Below are positions 5,981 to 14,254 of a stretch of DNA of 36,442 nt, piece after piece. Under the pieces are notes generated by a model. That model had not been told where the DNA came from. It did not search any database and was given only the letters and a program-made list of their open reading frames with translations. Source of the DNA: Akkermansiaceae bacterium (GTDB lineage: Bacteria; Verrucomicrobiota; Verrucomicrobiia; Verrucomicrobiales; Akkermansiaceae); assembly GCA_903878115.1 (NCBI GenBank), contig CAIRGO010000232.1, forward strand, positions 1 to 36,442, given 5' to 3'. The translations under genes were made by a program, and so were the position numbers. Each line of letters opens with the position of its first letter. The first letter of the stretch is position 1.

Positions 5981-7177
5981 ATGATAAAAATTACCATTTT
6001 TCGTAAAATCAGGCTTTCCATATCGATGGCATTGCTTTTGACTCCGCTAGTGCCGTACACTTTACTCAAGACTGATTCCACATCCAACGCTCGATTGGGA
6101 CGATTGGATTTGCCGCATGGGGTAGTCGAGACGCCGATTTTTATGCCAGTGGGCACGCAGGGCTCGGTGAAAACCTTGCATCCTGATGACTTAGATGCTC
6201 TGGGCGCCCAGATTATCTTGGGCAATACCTATCACCTATGGCTACGTCCGGGGCATCAATTGATCAAAGATTTTGGCGGACTGCATTCCTTTGCCTCATG
6301 GGACAAGCCGATCTTGACCGATTCGGGCGGGTTTCAGGTGTGGTCATTGGCCAAATTGCGCAAGATCACCGAGGAAGGTGTGCGTTTTCAAAACCACCTC
6401 GATGGCGCAAAGATGCTGCTCACGCCCGAGCTGAGCATGGAAATTCAGGCCGCGATTGGTTCCGACATTGCGATGCTATTCGACGAATGCCCGCCCTACC
6501 CTTGCGAGCAAAAATATGCCGTTGATTCGATGGCCCTGACCACCCGCTGGGCGCAACGCTGCAAAGACTGGGTAGTGAAAAACGAGCCACGGTCTGGAAA
6601 TGGCCGGCAACATCATTTCGGCATCGTGCAAGGATCTGTTTATCCAGAACTGCGCGCACAATCAGCGACCGAGCTGGCGGCGATGGATTTCGATGGCTAT
6701 GCGATTGGTGGCGTGAGTGTGGGCGAGCCAGAAGAAGAAATGTTTCGCGCCATCGATCATGCAATCCCCTATTTGCCAAAGGAAAAGCCGCGCTATGCGA
6801 TGGGGCTAGGCACTCCGCCGCAGATTTTGGAAATGATTGGCCGCGGTGTGGACATGTTCGACTGCGTGATGCCCACTCGTGTGGCGCGCCACGGCATGGC
6901 GTTTACGTTAGACGGGCCGATCCACATTAAGAACCTCATTTTCGAAAAAGACCCTCGTCCGCTGTGCGAAAGTTCCCATCCCCATGTGTCGCGATTTTCC
7001 CGCGCCTACATCCGCCATTTGTTCCGAGCAGGAGAAATTCTCTCTTTACGGTTGCTTTCTTTCCATAATCTGCATTTCTATTTGCGCCTCGTGTCCGACG
7101 CCCGCCAAGCAATCGCGACAGACAGCTTCACAACATTCAAAGATTCATTCATCAAACGCTACCTAAAACAAACATGA
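5981..7177 (+). CDS. tgt: Queuine/preQ1 tRNA-ribosyltransferase (TGT)
   Basis: Exchanges guanine-34 of GUN-anticodon tRNAs for preQ1, a step of queuosine synthesis. Family motifs are strong: LLKTDSTSNARLG, ETPIFMPVGTQGSVK, LTDSGGFQVWSL (D114), FDECPPYP, GGVSVGEP and the nucleophile D294 in MFDCVMPTR. The zinc site is unusual. The normal CxCxxC is SSHPHV (331-336) here, while the fourth ligand, H362 in FHNLHFY, remains at the expected spacing of 26 from position 336. The start at 5981 has AGG six bases before it; the family's usual beginning would also fit the ATG at 6026. Overlaps yajC by four bases (ATGA), the classic tgt-yajC-secD order. Confidence 0.93.
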   Translation: MIKITIFRKIRLSISMALLLTPLVPYTLLKTDSTSNARLGRLDLPHGVVETPIFMPVGTQGSVKTLHPDDLDALGAQIILGNTYHLWLRPGHQLIKDFGGLHSFASWDKPILTDSGGFQVWSLAKLRKITEEGVRFQNHLDGAKMLLTPELSMEIQAAIGSDIAMLFDECPPYPCEQKYAVDSMALTTRWAQRCKDWVVKNEPRSGNGRQHHFGIVQGSVYPELRAQSATELAAMDFDGYAIGGVSVGEPEEEMFRAIDHAIPYLPKEKPRYAMGLGTPPQILEMIGRGVDMFDCVMPTRVARHGMAFTLDGPIHIKNLIFEKDPRPLCESSHPHVSRFSRAYIRHLFRAGEILSLRLLSFHNLHFYLRLVSDARQAIATDSFTTFKDSFIKRYLKQT

Positions 7178-7503
7178 CCAACGCACTATTCTCCATCATC
7201 GCACAAGCAACGCCGCCCGCAGCTCCAGGTCCTTCTGGTCTTCTGGGCAATCCTATTGTCATGGTCCTTGCGATGATCGTGATGTTTTATTTCCTGCTCA
7301 TCCGCCCACAACAAGTGCAACGCAAGCAACTGCAACAACGCATGGATTCACTGCAAGCAGGTGACCGCGTCGTGACTTCCGCCGGCATTCACGGATTGGT
7401 GCACAACATCAAAGACAAAACCGTCATTCTTAAAATCGCCGATAACACCATGGTGGAATTTGATAAATCCGCTGTTGCTATTGTCCTGAAAAAAGAAGCA
7501 TAA
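7174..7503 (+). CDS. yajC: Preprotein translocase accessory subunit YajC
   Basis: 109 residues. One transmembrane helix (about 28-46, PIVMVLAMIVMFYFLLIRPQ) is followed by the YajC signature RPQQ..RKQLQQRMDSLQAGDRVVTSAGIHGLV and a small beta domain. YajC binds SecDF and YidC at the inner membrane and aids, without being essential for, protein export. It starts inside the last codons of tgt (four-base overlap) and ends 34 bases before secDF, so the three form one operon. Confidence 0.93.
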   Translation: MTNALFSIIAQATPPAAPGPSGLLGNPIVMVLAMIVMFYFLLIRPQQVQRKQLQQRMDSLQAGDRVVTSAGIHGLVHNIKDKTVILKIADNTMVEFDKSAVAIVLKKEA

Positions 7504-7537
7504 TTTTCCCCCACACGCATCAACCATCATCGCACAC

Positions 7538-9961
7538 ATGAATTCATTGCTACAAATTACCCCTCCTGAACCCGCATGGTGGGAAAATCTCCTCGCCAAT
7601 CCGCTCACGCTGTTTTGTTACGGGCTCGTTTTGCTCGTCCTCTTCGGCTGGTATTTTGCCACCGAGCATGAGAATCGCAAACGCAACGTCGGCACCTTGT
7701 TGCTATTTTTGGTCGTTGTGCTCTGCACCTACGCGATCATACCACCGTCGCAAAAGCTCAAAGCAGCGATCGACATCCAAGGTGGATCTTCCTTCACAAT
7801 GCAGGTGCAACCACGCGAAGATGAGGACGGCAAAATGGTCCCCGTTACCGAGCTGGACACAGAAAACGCCATCACCATCATCGAAACACGACTCAGCCAA
7901 GGTGGCATCGCCGAGCCAGTGGTATTCCGCCAAGGCGTGAGCCGCTTCGTGGTGCAGATGCCTGGTATCAAACCAGAAGAAGCGCAACGAATTCGCAAAT
8001 TGTTAGAGACCGCCGCGAAGTTAGAGCTCCGCCAGGTGCATCCGAATTCTGATTCCTTGGTGTCAGACATTGAAAGCGGTAATCACATTGAACCGGGTTA
8101 CAGACTCTTCGATTACAAATACAAAATCAACGAAGGTGAAGCCGACGAGCAAGAACTGACGCGTAAAATCCTACTCAACCGCCGGCCGGCAGTAGAAGGC
8201 AGAGACATTCTCAGTGCCTATCCAGATGCCACGGGTGGCGGACGGGTTGACATCACACTCGATGGAAAAGGCGAAGATAAAATGATCGCGCTGACCGGTC
8301 CGATGACCGCAGGACGTGATCGCATCGCGATCGTGCTGGATGGTCAGTGCATTAGCGCACCTACAGTGCAATCAGTGCCACTCGGCAAGCAATTTCAGAT
8401 TACTGGACTCAATGCGAAAAACGAAGCTTCAGAACTTGCGAAAAACTTGATGAACCCCATCAATAACCCGCTGAAAGTCGACAACGAACAAACCGTTTCC
8501 CCTACTTATGGAAAAACTGTGGTCAAACAAGGACTGCTCTCTGGCATCGTCGGCTTGCTCGCTACCTTCGTATTTATTCTGCTCTACTACCGTCTTGCAG
8601 GTTTCATTGCACTAGTCGGACTGATCGTAAACACCTTGATGTTATTCGGTATCATGGCGATGTTTGGCATGGCCTTCTCACTTCCCGGCATCGCGGGTAT
8701 GGTGCTCACCATTGGTATGGCGGTGGATGCGAACGTGCTGATTTATGAACGTTTGCGTGAAGAAATCGAAGCGGGCAAATCAATCAAAAACGCCATCGCT
8801 GTCGCATATGAAAAAGCCTTTACTGCTATTTTCGATTCGAACTTCACATCATTGATCACCGCATTGATTTTATTCTGGCGCGCTAGCGGCACCGTAAAAG
8901 GATTCGCCGTAACGCTGACAATTGGTCTCGTATCTTCCCTCTTCGCATCGATCCTCGTGACCCGCGTATTGTTCCGTTGGGGTGTAGATTTGAATATGAT
9001 CAAACGCTTCAAATTCCTCAACCTGATCAAAGGTGCCAACTTTGACTTCCTCGGCAAACGCAAACTTGCGGCACTGCTCTCATTGGCAATGGTGGTCGTT
9101 TCGATTGCCATCGTAGCGATCAAAAAAGAGAAATCGTTAGGCATTGACTTCACTGGCGGCACACTAATTACCTACGTTGTTGGTAACAATGACGTGCTGC
9201 ATCAAGTAGAAGTGGAAACGGCACTAAAAGGCATGACGTTGAAAAAAGATGCTTTCGTGCAGGAGCAAACACAGCCAGTCACTGGACGTTTGCTAACCGT
9301 GCGCTGCGACAATGATGACGCTACAGCGATATTGGAGAAAATAGAGGCTACTTTCCCCGAGATTACTAAGCTAGAAAAACCAAGCCGCGAGGAAGTCTCC
9401 GCATTGCTTGGTAAAGAATCACTGCGTGACTCCTGCTATGCGTTGATAGCTGGTATGGCATTGATTTTCCTCTATGTTGCCTTCCGCTACCGTCTCTCAT
9501 TCGCCGTGGGTGCCTTGATCGCGCTATTCCATGACGTTATTATCAGTGCTGGTTTCGTGGTGCTTTTTGGCAATCAACTTTCGCTGATTCACATCGGTGC
9601 GATTTTGACCATTGCTGGATACTCGATCAACGACACCGTGATTATTTTTGACCGGATTCGTGAGTCACTGCGTTACAGCACAGGCTCACTAAAAGACATC
9701 ATGAACGAGGCCATTAATGCTACACTTTCACGGACGATCCTCACCTCCGGTGCGACCCTGTTCTCGGTGATGGCGCTGTATTTCTTCGGTGGCCCGTCGA
9801 TGCGTGATTTCTCACTGATGATTCTGATCGGGATCGTGGTAGGAACTTACTCATCGATCTTCGTGGCCTCTGCCCTTGTTCTGTGGTGGTCGAAAGTAAC
9901 GAATGCCGACTACAGCGAAGTGGAAGCAACGGAGACGACTGCGGTAGAAGTGGTCGGATAA
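7538..9961 (+). CDS. secDF: Fused SecD-SecF protein-export membrane protein
   Basis: 807 residues, SecD and SecF in one chain. SecD half: first membrane helix near 25-50, a large periplasmic P1 domain (about 60-320), then five helices with the motif GMVLTIGMAVDANVLIYERLREE near 387-409. SecF half: a helix after KRKLAALLSLAM (about 508), a short periplasmic domain with SLGIDFTGGTLI, then helices with GAILTIAGYSINDTVIIFDRIRE near 687-709. Both halves keep the acidic membrane residues tied to proton flow. SecDF pulls substrates out of SecYEG on the periplasmic side using the proton gradient. Fusions occur in several phyla and fit Verrucomicrobiota. Last gene of the tgt operon, followed by a terminator. 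Confidence 0.95.
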   Translation: MNSLLQITPPEPAWWENLLANPLTLFCYGLVLLVLFGWYFATEHENRKRNVGTLLLFLVVVLCTYAIIPPSQKLKAAIDIQGGSSFTMQVQPREDEDGKMVPVTELDTENAITIIETRLSQGGIAEPVVFRQGVSRFVVQMPGIKPEEAQRIRKLLETAAKLELRQVHPNSDSLVSDIESGNHIEPGYRLFDYKYKINEGEADEQELTRKILLNRRPAVEGRDILSAYPDATGGGRVDITLDGKGEDKMIALTGPMTAGRDRIAIVLDGQCISAPTVQSVPLGKQFQITGLNAKNEASELAKNLMNPINNPLKVDNEQTVSPTYGKTVVKQGLLSGIVGLLATFVFILLYYRLAGFIALVGLIVNTLMLFGIMAMFGMAFSLPGIAGMVLTIGMAVDANVLIYERLREEIEAGKSIKNAIAVAYEKAFTAIFDSNFTSLITALILFWRASGTVKGFAVTLTIGLVSSLFASILVTRVLFRWGVDLNMIKRFKFLNLIKGANFDFLGKRKLAALLSLAMVVVSIAIVAIKKEKSLGIDFTGGTLITYVVGNNDVLHQVEVETALKGMTLKKDAFVQEQTQPVTGRLLTVRCDNDDATAILEKIEATFPEITKLEKPSREEVSALLGKESLRDSCYALIAGMALIFLYVAFRYRLSFAVGALIALFHDVIISAGFVVLFGNQLSLIHIGAILTIAGYSINDTVIIFDRIRESLRYSTGSLKDIMNEAINATLSRTILTSGATLFSVMALYFFGGPSMRDFSLMILIGIVVGTYSSIFVASALVLWWSKVTNADYSEVEATETTAVEVVG

Positions 9962-9988
9962 GAATTCTCCGCTTTAGGCTTTTTTATA

Positions 9989-10018
9989 AGGACGGCACTC
10001 CGGTGCCGTCCTTTTTTT
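9989..10018 (+). terminator. Rho-independent terminator after secDF
   Basis: A perfect ten-base stem AGGACGGCAC / GTGCCGTCCT (9989-9998 with 10003-10012) around a TCCG loop, followed by seven T. It starts 27 bases after the secDF stop. On the minus strand the stem has no comparable T-run, so it mainly serves the plus-strand operon. Confidence 0.92.
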
Positions 10019-10045
10019 ATGTGTGGGGGGATGCTTGATTTTTGA

Positions 10046-10112
10046 TTCGACTAAAGTCGAAACTACTTTGCTTAGGCTTTGAATAAAGTCCGCGCTCCTA
10101 AAAATCCTGCCT
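10046..10112. repeat. Compound intergenic repeat between secDF and dnaB
   Basis: Three separate families joined: TTCGACT-AA-AGTCGAA plus ACTACTTTGC (as at 5341), then GGCTTTGAATAAAGTCCGCGCTCC (a degenerate copy of the 5517/5910 repeat), then AAAAATCCTGCCTT (as at window base 1). It shows directly that these modules combine end to end. Confidence 0.7.
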
Positions 10113-10120
10113 TTAAGCAA

Positions 10121-11554
10121 CTAACCAGCCTGCTCAGGCGCTGGAGCACCAGTCTCAAATCTCATCAAGGGAGCAATGAATGTCAGCGGTATCGGACCAG
10201 TTTCACCGTTACGATTTTTTGCCAGCAACAACTCGGCTTTGCCTTCTTCTTCTTTGCGCTCTTCTTCGTTTTCGGCGTAGTAGGCACTTCGATAAAGCAA
10301 CCCAATCAAGTCGGCATCTTGCTCGATGGAACCAGACTCCCGCAAGTCCGACATCCGCGGCGTGCCGCCTGAACGCCCCTCGGGACCACGGTTCAACTGC
10401 GCCAAAACAATAATCGGAATGCCTAACTCTTTTGCCAATCCTTTCAAACCAGCCGAAATCTCCGCAATCTCCCGCTCACGCGAGTTCGATGCCTGTTTGC
10501 TAAGCGATCTCATCAACTGAAGATAGTCAATCGCAATCAACTGAATGTCTTCATCACGCTTTTTCCGACGCGCTTTGGCACGCAAATCATTGATTGTGAT
10601 GCCTGGAGTATCATCGATGAATAATTTTGACGCGGCGATCGCCTCGGACGCGCGCTTTATATCTAACAGATCTTTTTTCTGAGGTTTGTAGCCCTTGTGC
10701 ATGTCTGAAATCTTGAAACGTGCGCGAGAGAATACCAGACGTTGCACCAATTGGAACGATGTCATCTCGCAAGAAAATACCATCGAAGGTTTTTGCAGAT
10801 CGACGCAGATATGTTCTACGATATTCATCATGAACGATGTTTTACCCATCGAAGGACGTGCTGCGATAATGAACATTTCTCCCGACTTCAATCCATTCGA
10901 CATACGGTCCAGCACTTCATACCCAGTGGAAAAACCTTGCGCGGCTTTTTCACCCGCACACAATGCGGCAAAGTATTCCATTACTTCTTGCACCGCTGAT
11001 TTGATCGTCACGGCACGTGTCACCTCGGCGCTTTCACGAATGGCTAGCACATTCGTCTCCACGCTATCCAACAATCCAGGTACATTTTCTGGATTGTCAT
11101 ACGCCTGCGCGATGGCTTCATTGCAGGAATTGATGATCGAGCGCAGGGTGTATTTGTCCTTCACAAAGCTCAAATGCGCTAGAAAATGTCCCGCATTAGG
11201 AGCGTATGAATAGAGCTCGGTGAGAGCTGCTGGGCCACCGACACTCTCTAACAATGATTTGTCAATCAACTTCTGAACTAACGAAACCAATTCGATTTCC
11301 ACACCTTTTTCGAAGCACTCTAACAAAACATCAAAAAGCATCCCATGTGCAGGCAAATAAAAATGCTCTTTCGTTAGTTTCTCCTCGACGGCAGTGCCAA
11401 TGTATTCGTGCGGATTCTGCAGCATCGAACTCAAAATCGATTTCTCAGGCCCCAAGGCATGAGGCATGGCACGCATCACATCGTCCACTCGTTCCACCCC
11501 GCCTTGCTGTAAGTTCGGCGCTTGATTTCCTGTTTCTTTTGCGTTGTCAGCCAT
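10121..11554 (-). CDS. dnaB: Replicative DNA helicase DnaB
   Basis: 477 residues, the usual length. The N-terminal domain (about 25-130) begins HALGPEKSILSSMLQNPHEY, the DnaB N-terminal helical fold that binds primase. The C-terminal RecA-like motor has Walker A ARPSMGKTSF, Walker B IQLIAIDYLQLM, the LAQLNRGPEGR motif and the SDLRESGSIEQDADLI motif with its arginine finger region. It unwinds DNA at the replication fork as a hexamer. It stands alone on the minus strand, convergent with the tgt operon and divergent from the 11732 gene. The last residues are a short proline- and alanine-rich tail. Confidence 0.95.
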   Translation of the reverse strand: MADNAKETGNQAPNLQQGGVERVDDVMRAMPHALGPEKSILSSMLQNPHEYIGTAVEEKLTKEHFYLPAHGMLFDVLLECFEKGVEIELVSLVQKLIDKSLLESVGGPAALTELYSYAPNAGHFLAHLSFVKDKYTLRSIINSCNEAIAQAYDNPENVPGLLDSVETNVLAIRESAEVTRAVTIKSAVQEVMEYFAALCAGEKAAQGFSTGYEVLDRMSNGLKSGEMFIIAARPSMGKTSFMMNIVEHICVDLQKPSMVFSCEMTSFQLVQRLVFSRARFKISDMHKGYKPQKKDLLDIKRASEAIAASKLFIDDTPGITINDLRAKARRKKRDEDIQLIAIDYLQLMRSLSKQASNSREREIAEISAGLKGLAKELGIPIIVLAQLNRGPEGRSGGTPRMSDLRESGSIEQDADLIGLLYRSAYYAENEEERKEEEGKAELLLAKNRNGETGPIPLTFIAPLMRFETGAPAPEQAG

Positions 11555-11731
11555 AATGTTGTGAGATAGAAGATTGCCTCATTCGCCTGCCATTCGTCAA
11601 TCTTGGTAACATGTGAATAACTTTTCCGTCGGTATAACACTGATAAATCCAACAAAATTTGCCCAAAATTTTTTTCTCGAAAATTGCGCGCTACAATTTA
11701 GTCTTCGCAAGCAACCACGAATCTTTCTTAC

Positions 11732-12424
11732 ATGACTCCACTGATTTTCTCATGCGAACACGCCACATGCACTGTGCCCGAGGCCTACAAAGAAGCACTT
11801 CGCAATGACGGAGATCTTGTGACTTCTGCGCAAGGATGGGATATCGGCTCACTCAATCTGGCGCAAGGAATGTCGATGAAGTTTCGCACTCCTTTGGTGC
11901 ATTCTGAAATGACTCGTTTGCTGATCGATTGCTACTTGCAAGAAAACAATCCGGATCGCTGGAGCCATCTAGCGATGAAGTTAAACGAGACGCAGCGTGA
12001 AAAGCTGCACGAGCGGCAATTGTTGCCTTATTTGCAAATACTGCGTCAACGCATCACTACGGAACTAGAGAGGAATGCATCGGTCATTCACATTTCCGTT
12101 CATACTTTTGATCCACAGACCAAACCAGATTTGCATCTAAGCCTCATCTTCGGTGAGGGTAAAGTGTTTGAATCCACCATAGGTATCAATTGGCTCAATC
12201 AGATCAAAGCAGCAGCGCCAGAGCTTACTTGCAGAGCAAATGTAATGTTTTATCCGGAGCATACCAAAACTCTGCTGGATACTTTACGAAGCGAGTGGCC
12301 ATCAGATCAATACATCGCGATAGAACTTCAAGTGAGTAATCAGATCTTTCTCGAAGGTAATCCGATGCGATGGGATAAATTAAAAGCCATGTTACAAAGC
12401 ACGCTGATTGCGGTGATTCATTGA
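11732..12424 (+). CDS. N-formylglutamate amidohydrolase-family protein
   Basis: 230 residues matching the N-formylglutamate amidohydrolase fold: LIFSCEHATCTVPEAY at the start, GWDIGSLNLAQGM, then TPLVHSEMTRLLIDCYLQ and a histidine in VIHISVHTFDP. In histidine degradation such enzymes release glutamate and formate, but no hut genes are near, and many homologues hydrolyse other N-acyl compounds. No signal peptide, so cytosolic. It is a single gene between divergent dnaB and a convergent operon. The AT-rich 177-base gap before it presumably holds its promoter; no clear -35/-10 pair was found there. Confidence 0.75.
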   Translation: MTPLIFSCEHATCTVPEAYKEALRNDGDLVTSAQGWDIGSLNLAQGMSMKFRTPLVHSEMTRLLIDCYLQENNPDRWSHLAMKLNETQREKLHERQLLPYLQILRQRITTELERNASVIHISVHTFDPQTKPDLHLSLIFGEGKVFESTIGINWLNQIKAAAPELTCRANVMFYPEHTKTLLDTLRSEWPSDQYIAIELQVSNQIFLEGNPMRWDKLKAMLQSTLIAVIH

Positions 12425-12462
12425 TGAGTTGATGTCGACTCATCTCAGCGCACGATAGAAAA

Positions 12463-12651
12463 TCACGACAGCAGCTCATCGCGAAAATCTTTGTGCAGAT
12501 CTGCTGAGGGCTGCTTAATTTTCCTAGAGATCATGCGCCGATCTACAGGTTTGACACCGAAAATCCACAAATGAAATGGGATGCCTGTTTTGCGAGAATG
12601 ATCATTGATCTGTTGCTGCAAAGCACTTTCCTTGCTTGTTTTTTTGCTCAT
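12463..12651 (-). CDS. Small protein at the end of the exosortase operon
   Basis: 62 residues, basic and soluble: MSKKTSKESALQQQINDHSR, then KTGIPFHLWIFGVKPVDRR and a polar tail. It begins two bases after the stop of the membrane protein gene before it, so it is almost surely co-transcribed. No family was recognised. It is convergent with the 11732 gene, 38 bases apart. Operon position and sensible composition favour a real gene. Confidence 0.5.
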   Translation of the reverse strand: MSKKTSKESALQQQINDHSRKTGIPFHLWIFGVKPVDRRMISRKIKQPSADLHKDFRDELLS

Positions 12652-12653
12652 AA

Positions 12654-13463
12654 TTATTTTTCGCTATATGGGTTAACAGATGAGTTGGTAGCATCAACAT
12701 TAGCACCGCGAATTGCTGGTGTACCCTCAGGTTTATTTGTGTTAGACAAAGAAGCATCTGCGGAATCATACCAATGCTGGAGAAAAAACTTTTTCTCATC
12801 AAGGGTAAGGAATTTATCGGAACGACCTAAAATAGGACGCAGCGATGTGCTGAGCTGTAAAGTAACCAAAATAAAGACCATCGCCCACAACGTAAGGGGA
12901 CCAGACTGAGTGGATCCTTGTTGGCGAGCGCAATTGATCAAAAAACGTATGCCAAAAAATATCGATATCACCCACACAGCGAGGGTGAGAAATCCGATGA
13001 AGCCGAATGAAGACGATGATTCCACGAAAATCCATACGGCGGGAGCGAAACCTAACAAAAGTGAGCCCATCAGAGCCATCGCTCCTGTGAGACAAACCGC
13101 AAGTAAGCGTGGTGAGAAGCGTGAACCTGCAAGGGTGGAAAAGATATACAAACTCGGATAACAAATCAGCGAAGCAAAAATCATACCCATGATGATTTTT
13201 ACGGGTGCGGCCCAGAGTTGCTCGTGCCTGGCAAAACAGCCTAATACAAAGCCAAATGCCGACAATGAAATCAGCGCGATCCCTGCAAGACGCAGGGCTA
13301 CTTGACCGCCACAGCGTTCTAACACTGGCACGAGTTCTTTTGGTCGGCGCAATAGCCCCTCAAATATTTCCCGTAAACTAGGATTGTCAGAAAAAGGCAA
13401 ATCCACATTCGTAGATTGCATGACTGGTGGTAACGTTGGTATCAATGGTGTTTGCTCGTTCAT
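12654..13463 (-). CDS. Integral membrane protein, exosortase operon (paralogue of its neighbour)
   Basis: 269 residues. A cytosolic N-terminus with MNEQTPLIPTLPPV and a helix SLREIFEGLLRRPKELVPVL is followed by about five or six membrane helices (near 57-78, 87-110, 120-147, 153-172 and 188-206), then a hydrophilic tail that includes LRPILGR (208-214). The same LRP-x-x-G motif and the same FGF..G...R start of the first helix pair occur in the gene before it, so the two look like diverged tandem copies. The start codon overlaps the previous stop by four bases (ATGA). Function unknown; the fold resembles Yip1-like membrane proteins in layout only. Confidence 0.7.
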   Translation of the reverse strand: MNEQTPLIPTLPPVMQSTNVDLPFSDNPSLREIFEGLLRRPKELVPVLERCGGQVALRLAGIALISLSAFGFVLGCFARHEQLWAAPVKIIMGMIFASLICYPSLYIFSTLAGSRFSPRLLAVCLTGAMALMGSLLLGFAPAVWIFVESSSSFGFIGFLTLAVWVISIFFGIRFLINCARQQGSTQSGPLTLWAMVFILVTLQLSTSLRPILGRSDKFLTLDEKKFFLQHWYDSADASLSNTNKPEGTPAIRGANVDATNSSVNPYSEK

Positions 13464-14254
13464 ATACTTTTTGTTGTTAATATTTTCTTATGTTTCGAAT
13501 CGACGAAAATTTTGGCCCCGATGATGATGGCAAGGGCTGCGATCAATGCGCCCCATTCAAATCCATGACCACCGGTGATGGATTGCACCGAACGCCAGAC
13601 GGATTCATAGAATGTCCCTTCAAATGGATGATCGCGCAGAAAGGCAACATCCAAGTTAGGCGAACCAAAAAAGGGGCGAAGAATCCAGGAAAATTGAGCG
13701 CCTAACAGTCCATTCCCAGCAAGCCACGAGAATAACGTTAGTGTGGCCGCAGAGCGGTTTGTTGCTTTGCTCGCCAGCAAGCGATGCAAGTGAATGTTAG
13801 AGAAAACCCCCGCGCAGGCGATCAGTAATGTGTGAGCCAGCATATATGCGGCATGAGCCATGCCCGCATTTTCTGCCTGAGGTGAAGGTGCATTCAATGC
13901 GAGAAAAAAAGTGATCGGAGCAAGACTTCCTAACAAAATTGCTGCTACGGCAAAGGCCCATAACAATGCCATCAATGATTGCCGAAACCCTAGGCCAGTG
14001 TTGCACAAAACCCCTAACAGTCCATTCAACAATGCATTACAACCAAGCGTGCAGACAATCAATGCGGGCATTTTTACCGCCACATAAAGCCCCATCACCG
14101 GCGAGCGCCAATAGCCAACAGTAAAACCATAGAGCGCTAATCCCAAAAAGGAAAGCACACATAGCACCACCGTACGACGCCAATGCAATTCTTCTACCCA
14201 GGCAAGATTGGGCTGCAAGGTCTGTGTGATGATAGTTGCCAGCTTTTGATTCAT
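13460..14254 (-). CDS. Integral membrane protein, exosortase operon
   Basis: 264 residues from the ATG at 14254, which has a textbook GGAGG six bases upstream and overlaps the exosortase stop as ATGA; a longer open frame from 14353 lacks this. About six membrane helices lie between residues 28 and 190. They are followed by FSWILRPFFGSP (188-199), an FLRDHPFEGTFYESVW segment and a last helix near the C-terminus. The LRP motif and helix pattern match the downstream gene. Neither protein is recognised as a transporter or enzyme. Strict coupling to the exosortase suggests a role in the same surface-sorting or envelope process. Confidence 0.72.
   Translation of the reverse strand: MNQKLATIITQTLQPNLAWVEELHWRRTVVLCVLSFLGLALYGFTVGYWRSPVMGLYVAVKMPALIVCTLGCNALLNGLLGVLCNTGLGFRQSLMALLWAFAVAAILLGSLAPITFFLALNAPSPQAENAGMAHAAYMLAHTLLIACAGVFSNIHLHRLLASKATNRSAATLTLFSWLAGNGLLGAQFSWILRPFFGSPNLDVAFLRDHPFEGTFYESVWRSVQSITGGHGFEWGALIAALAIIIGAKIFVDSKHKKILTTKSI

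Noticed and set aside
10695-11213. 172-codon open frame opposite dnaB
   Set aside because: Antisense to conserved dnaB coding sequence with no protein-like motif.
12423-12444. Hairpin GATGAGT-8-ACTCATC after the amidohydrolase gene
   Set aside because: Short stem with a large loop and no T-run; not good enough for a terminator call.
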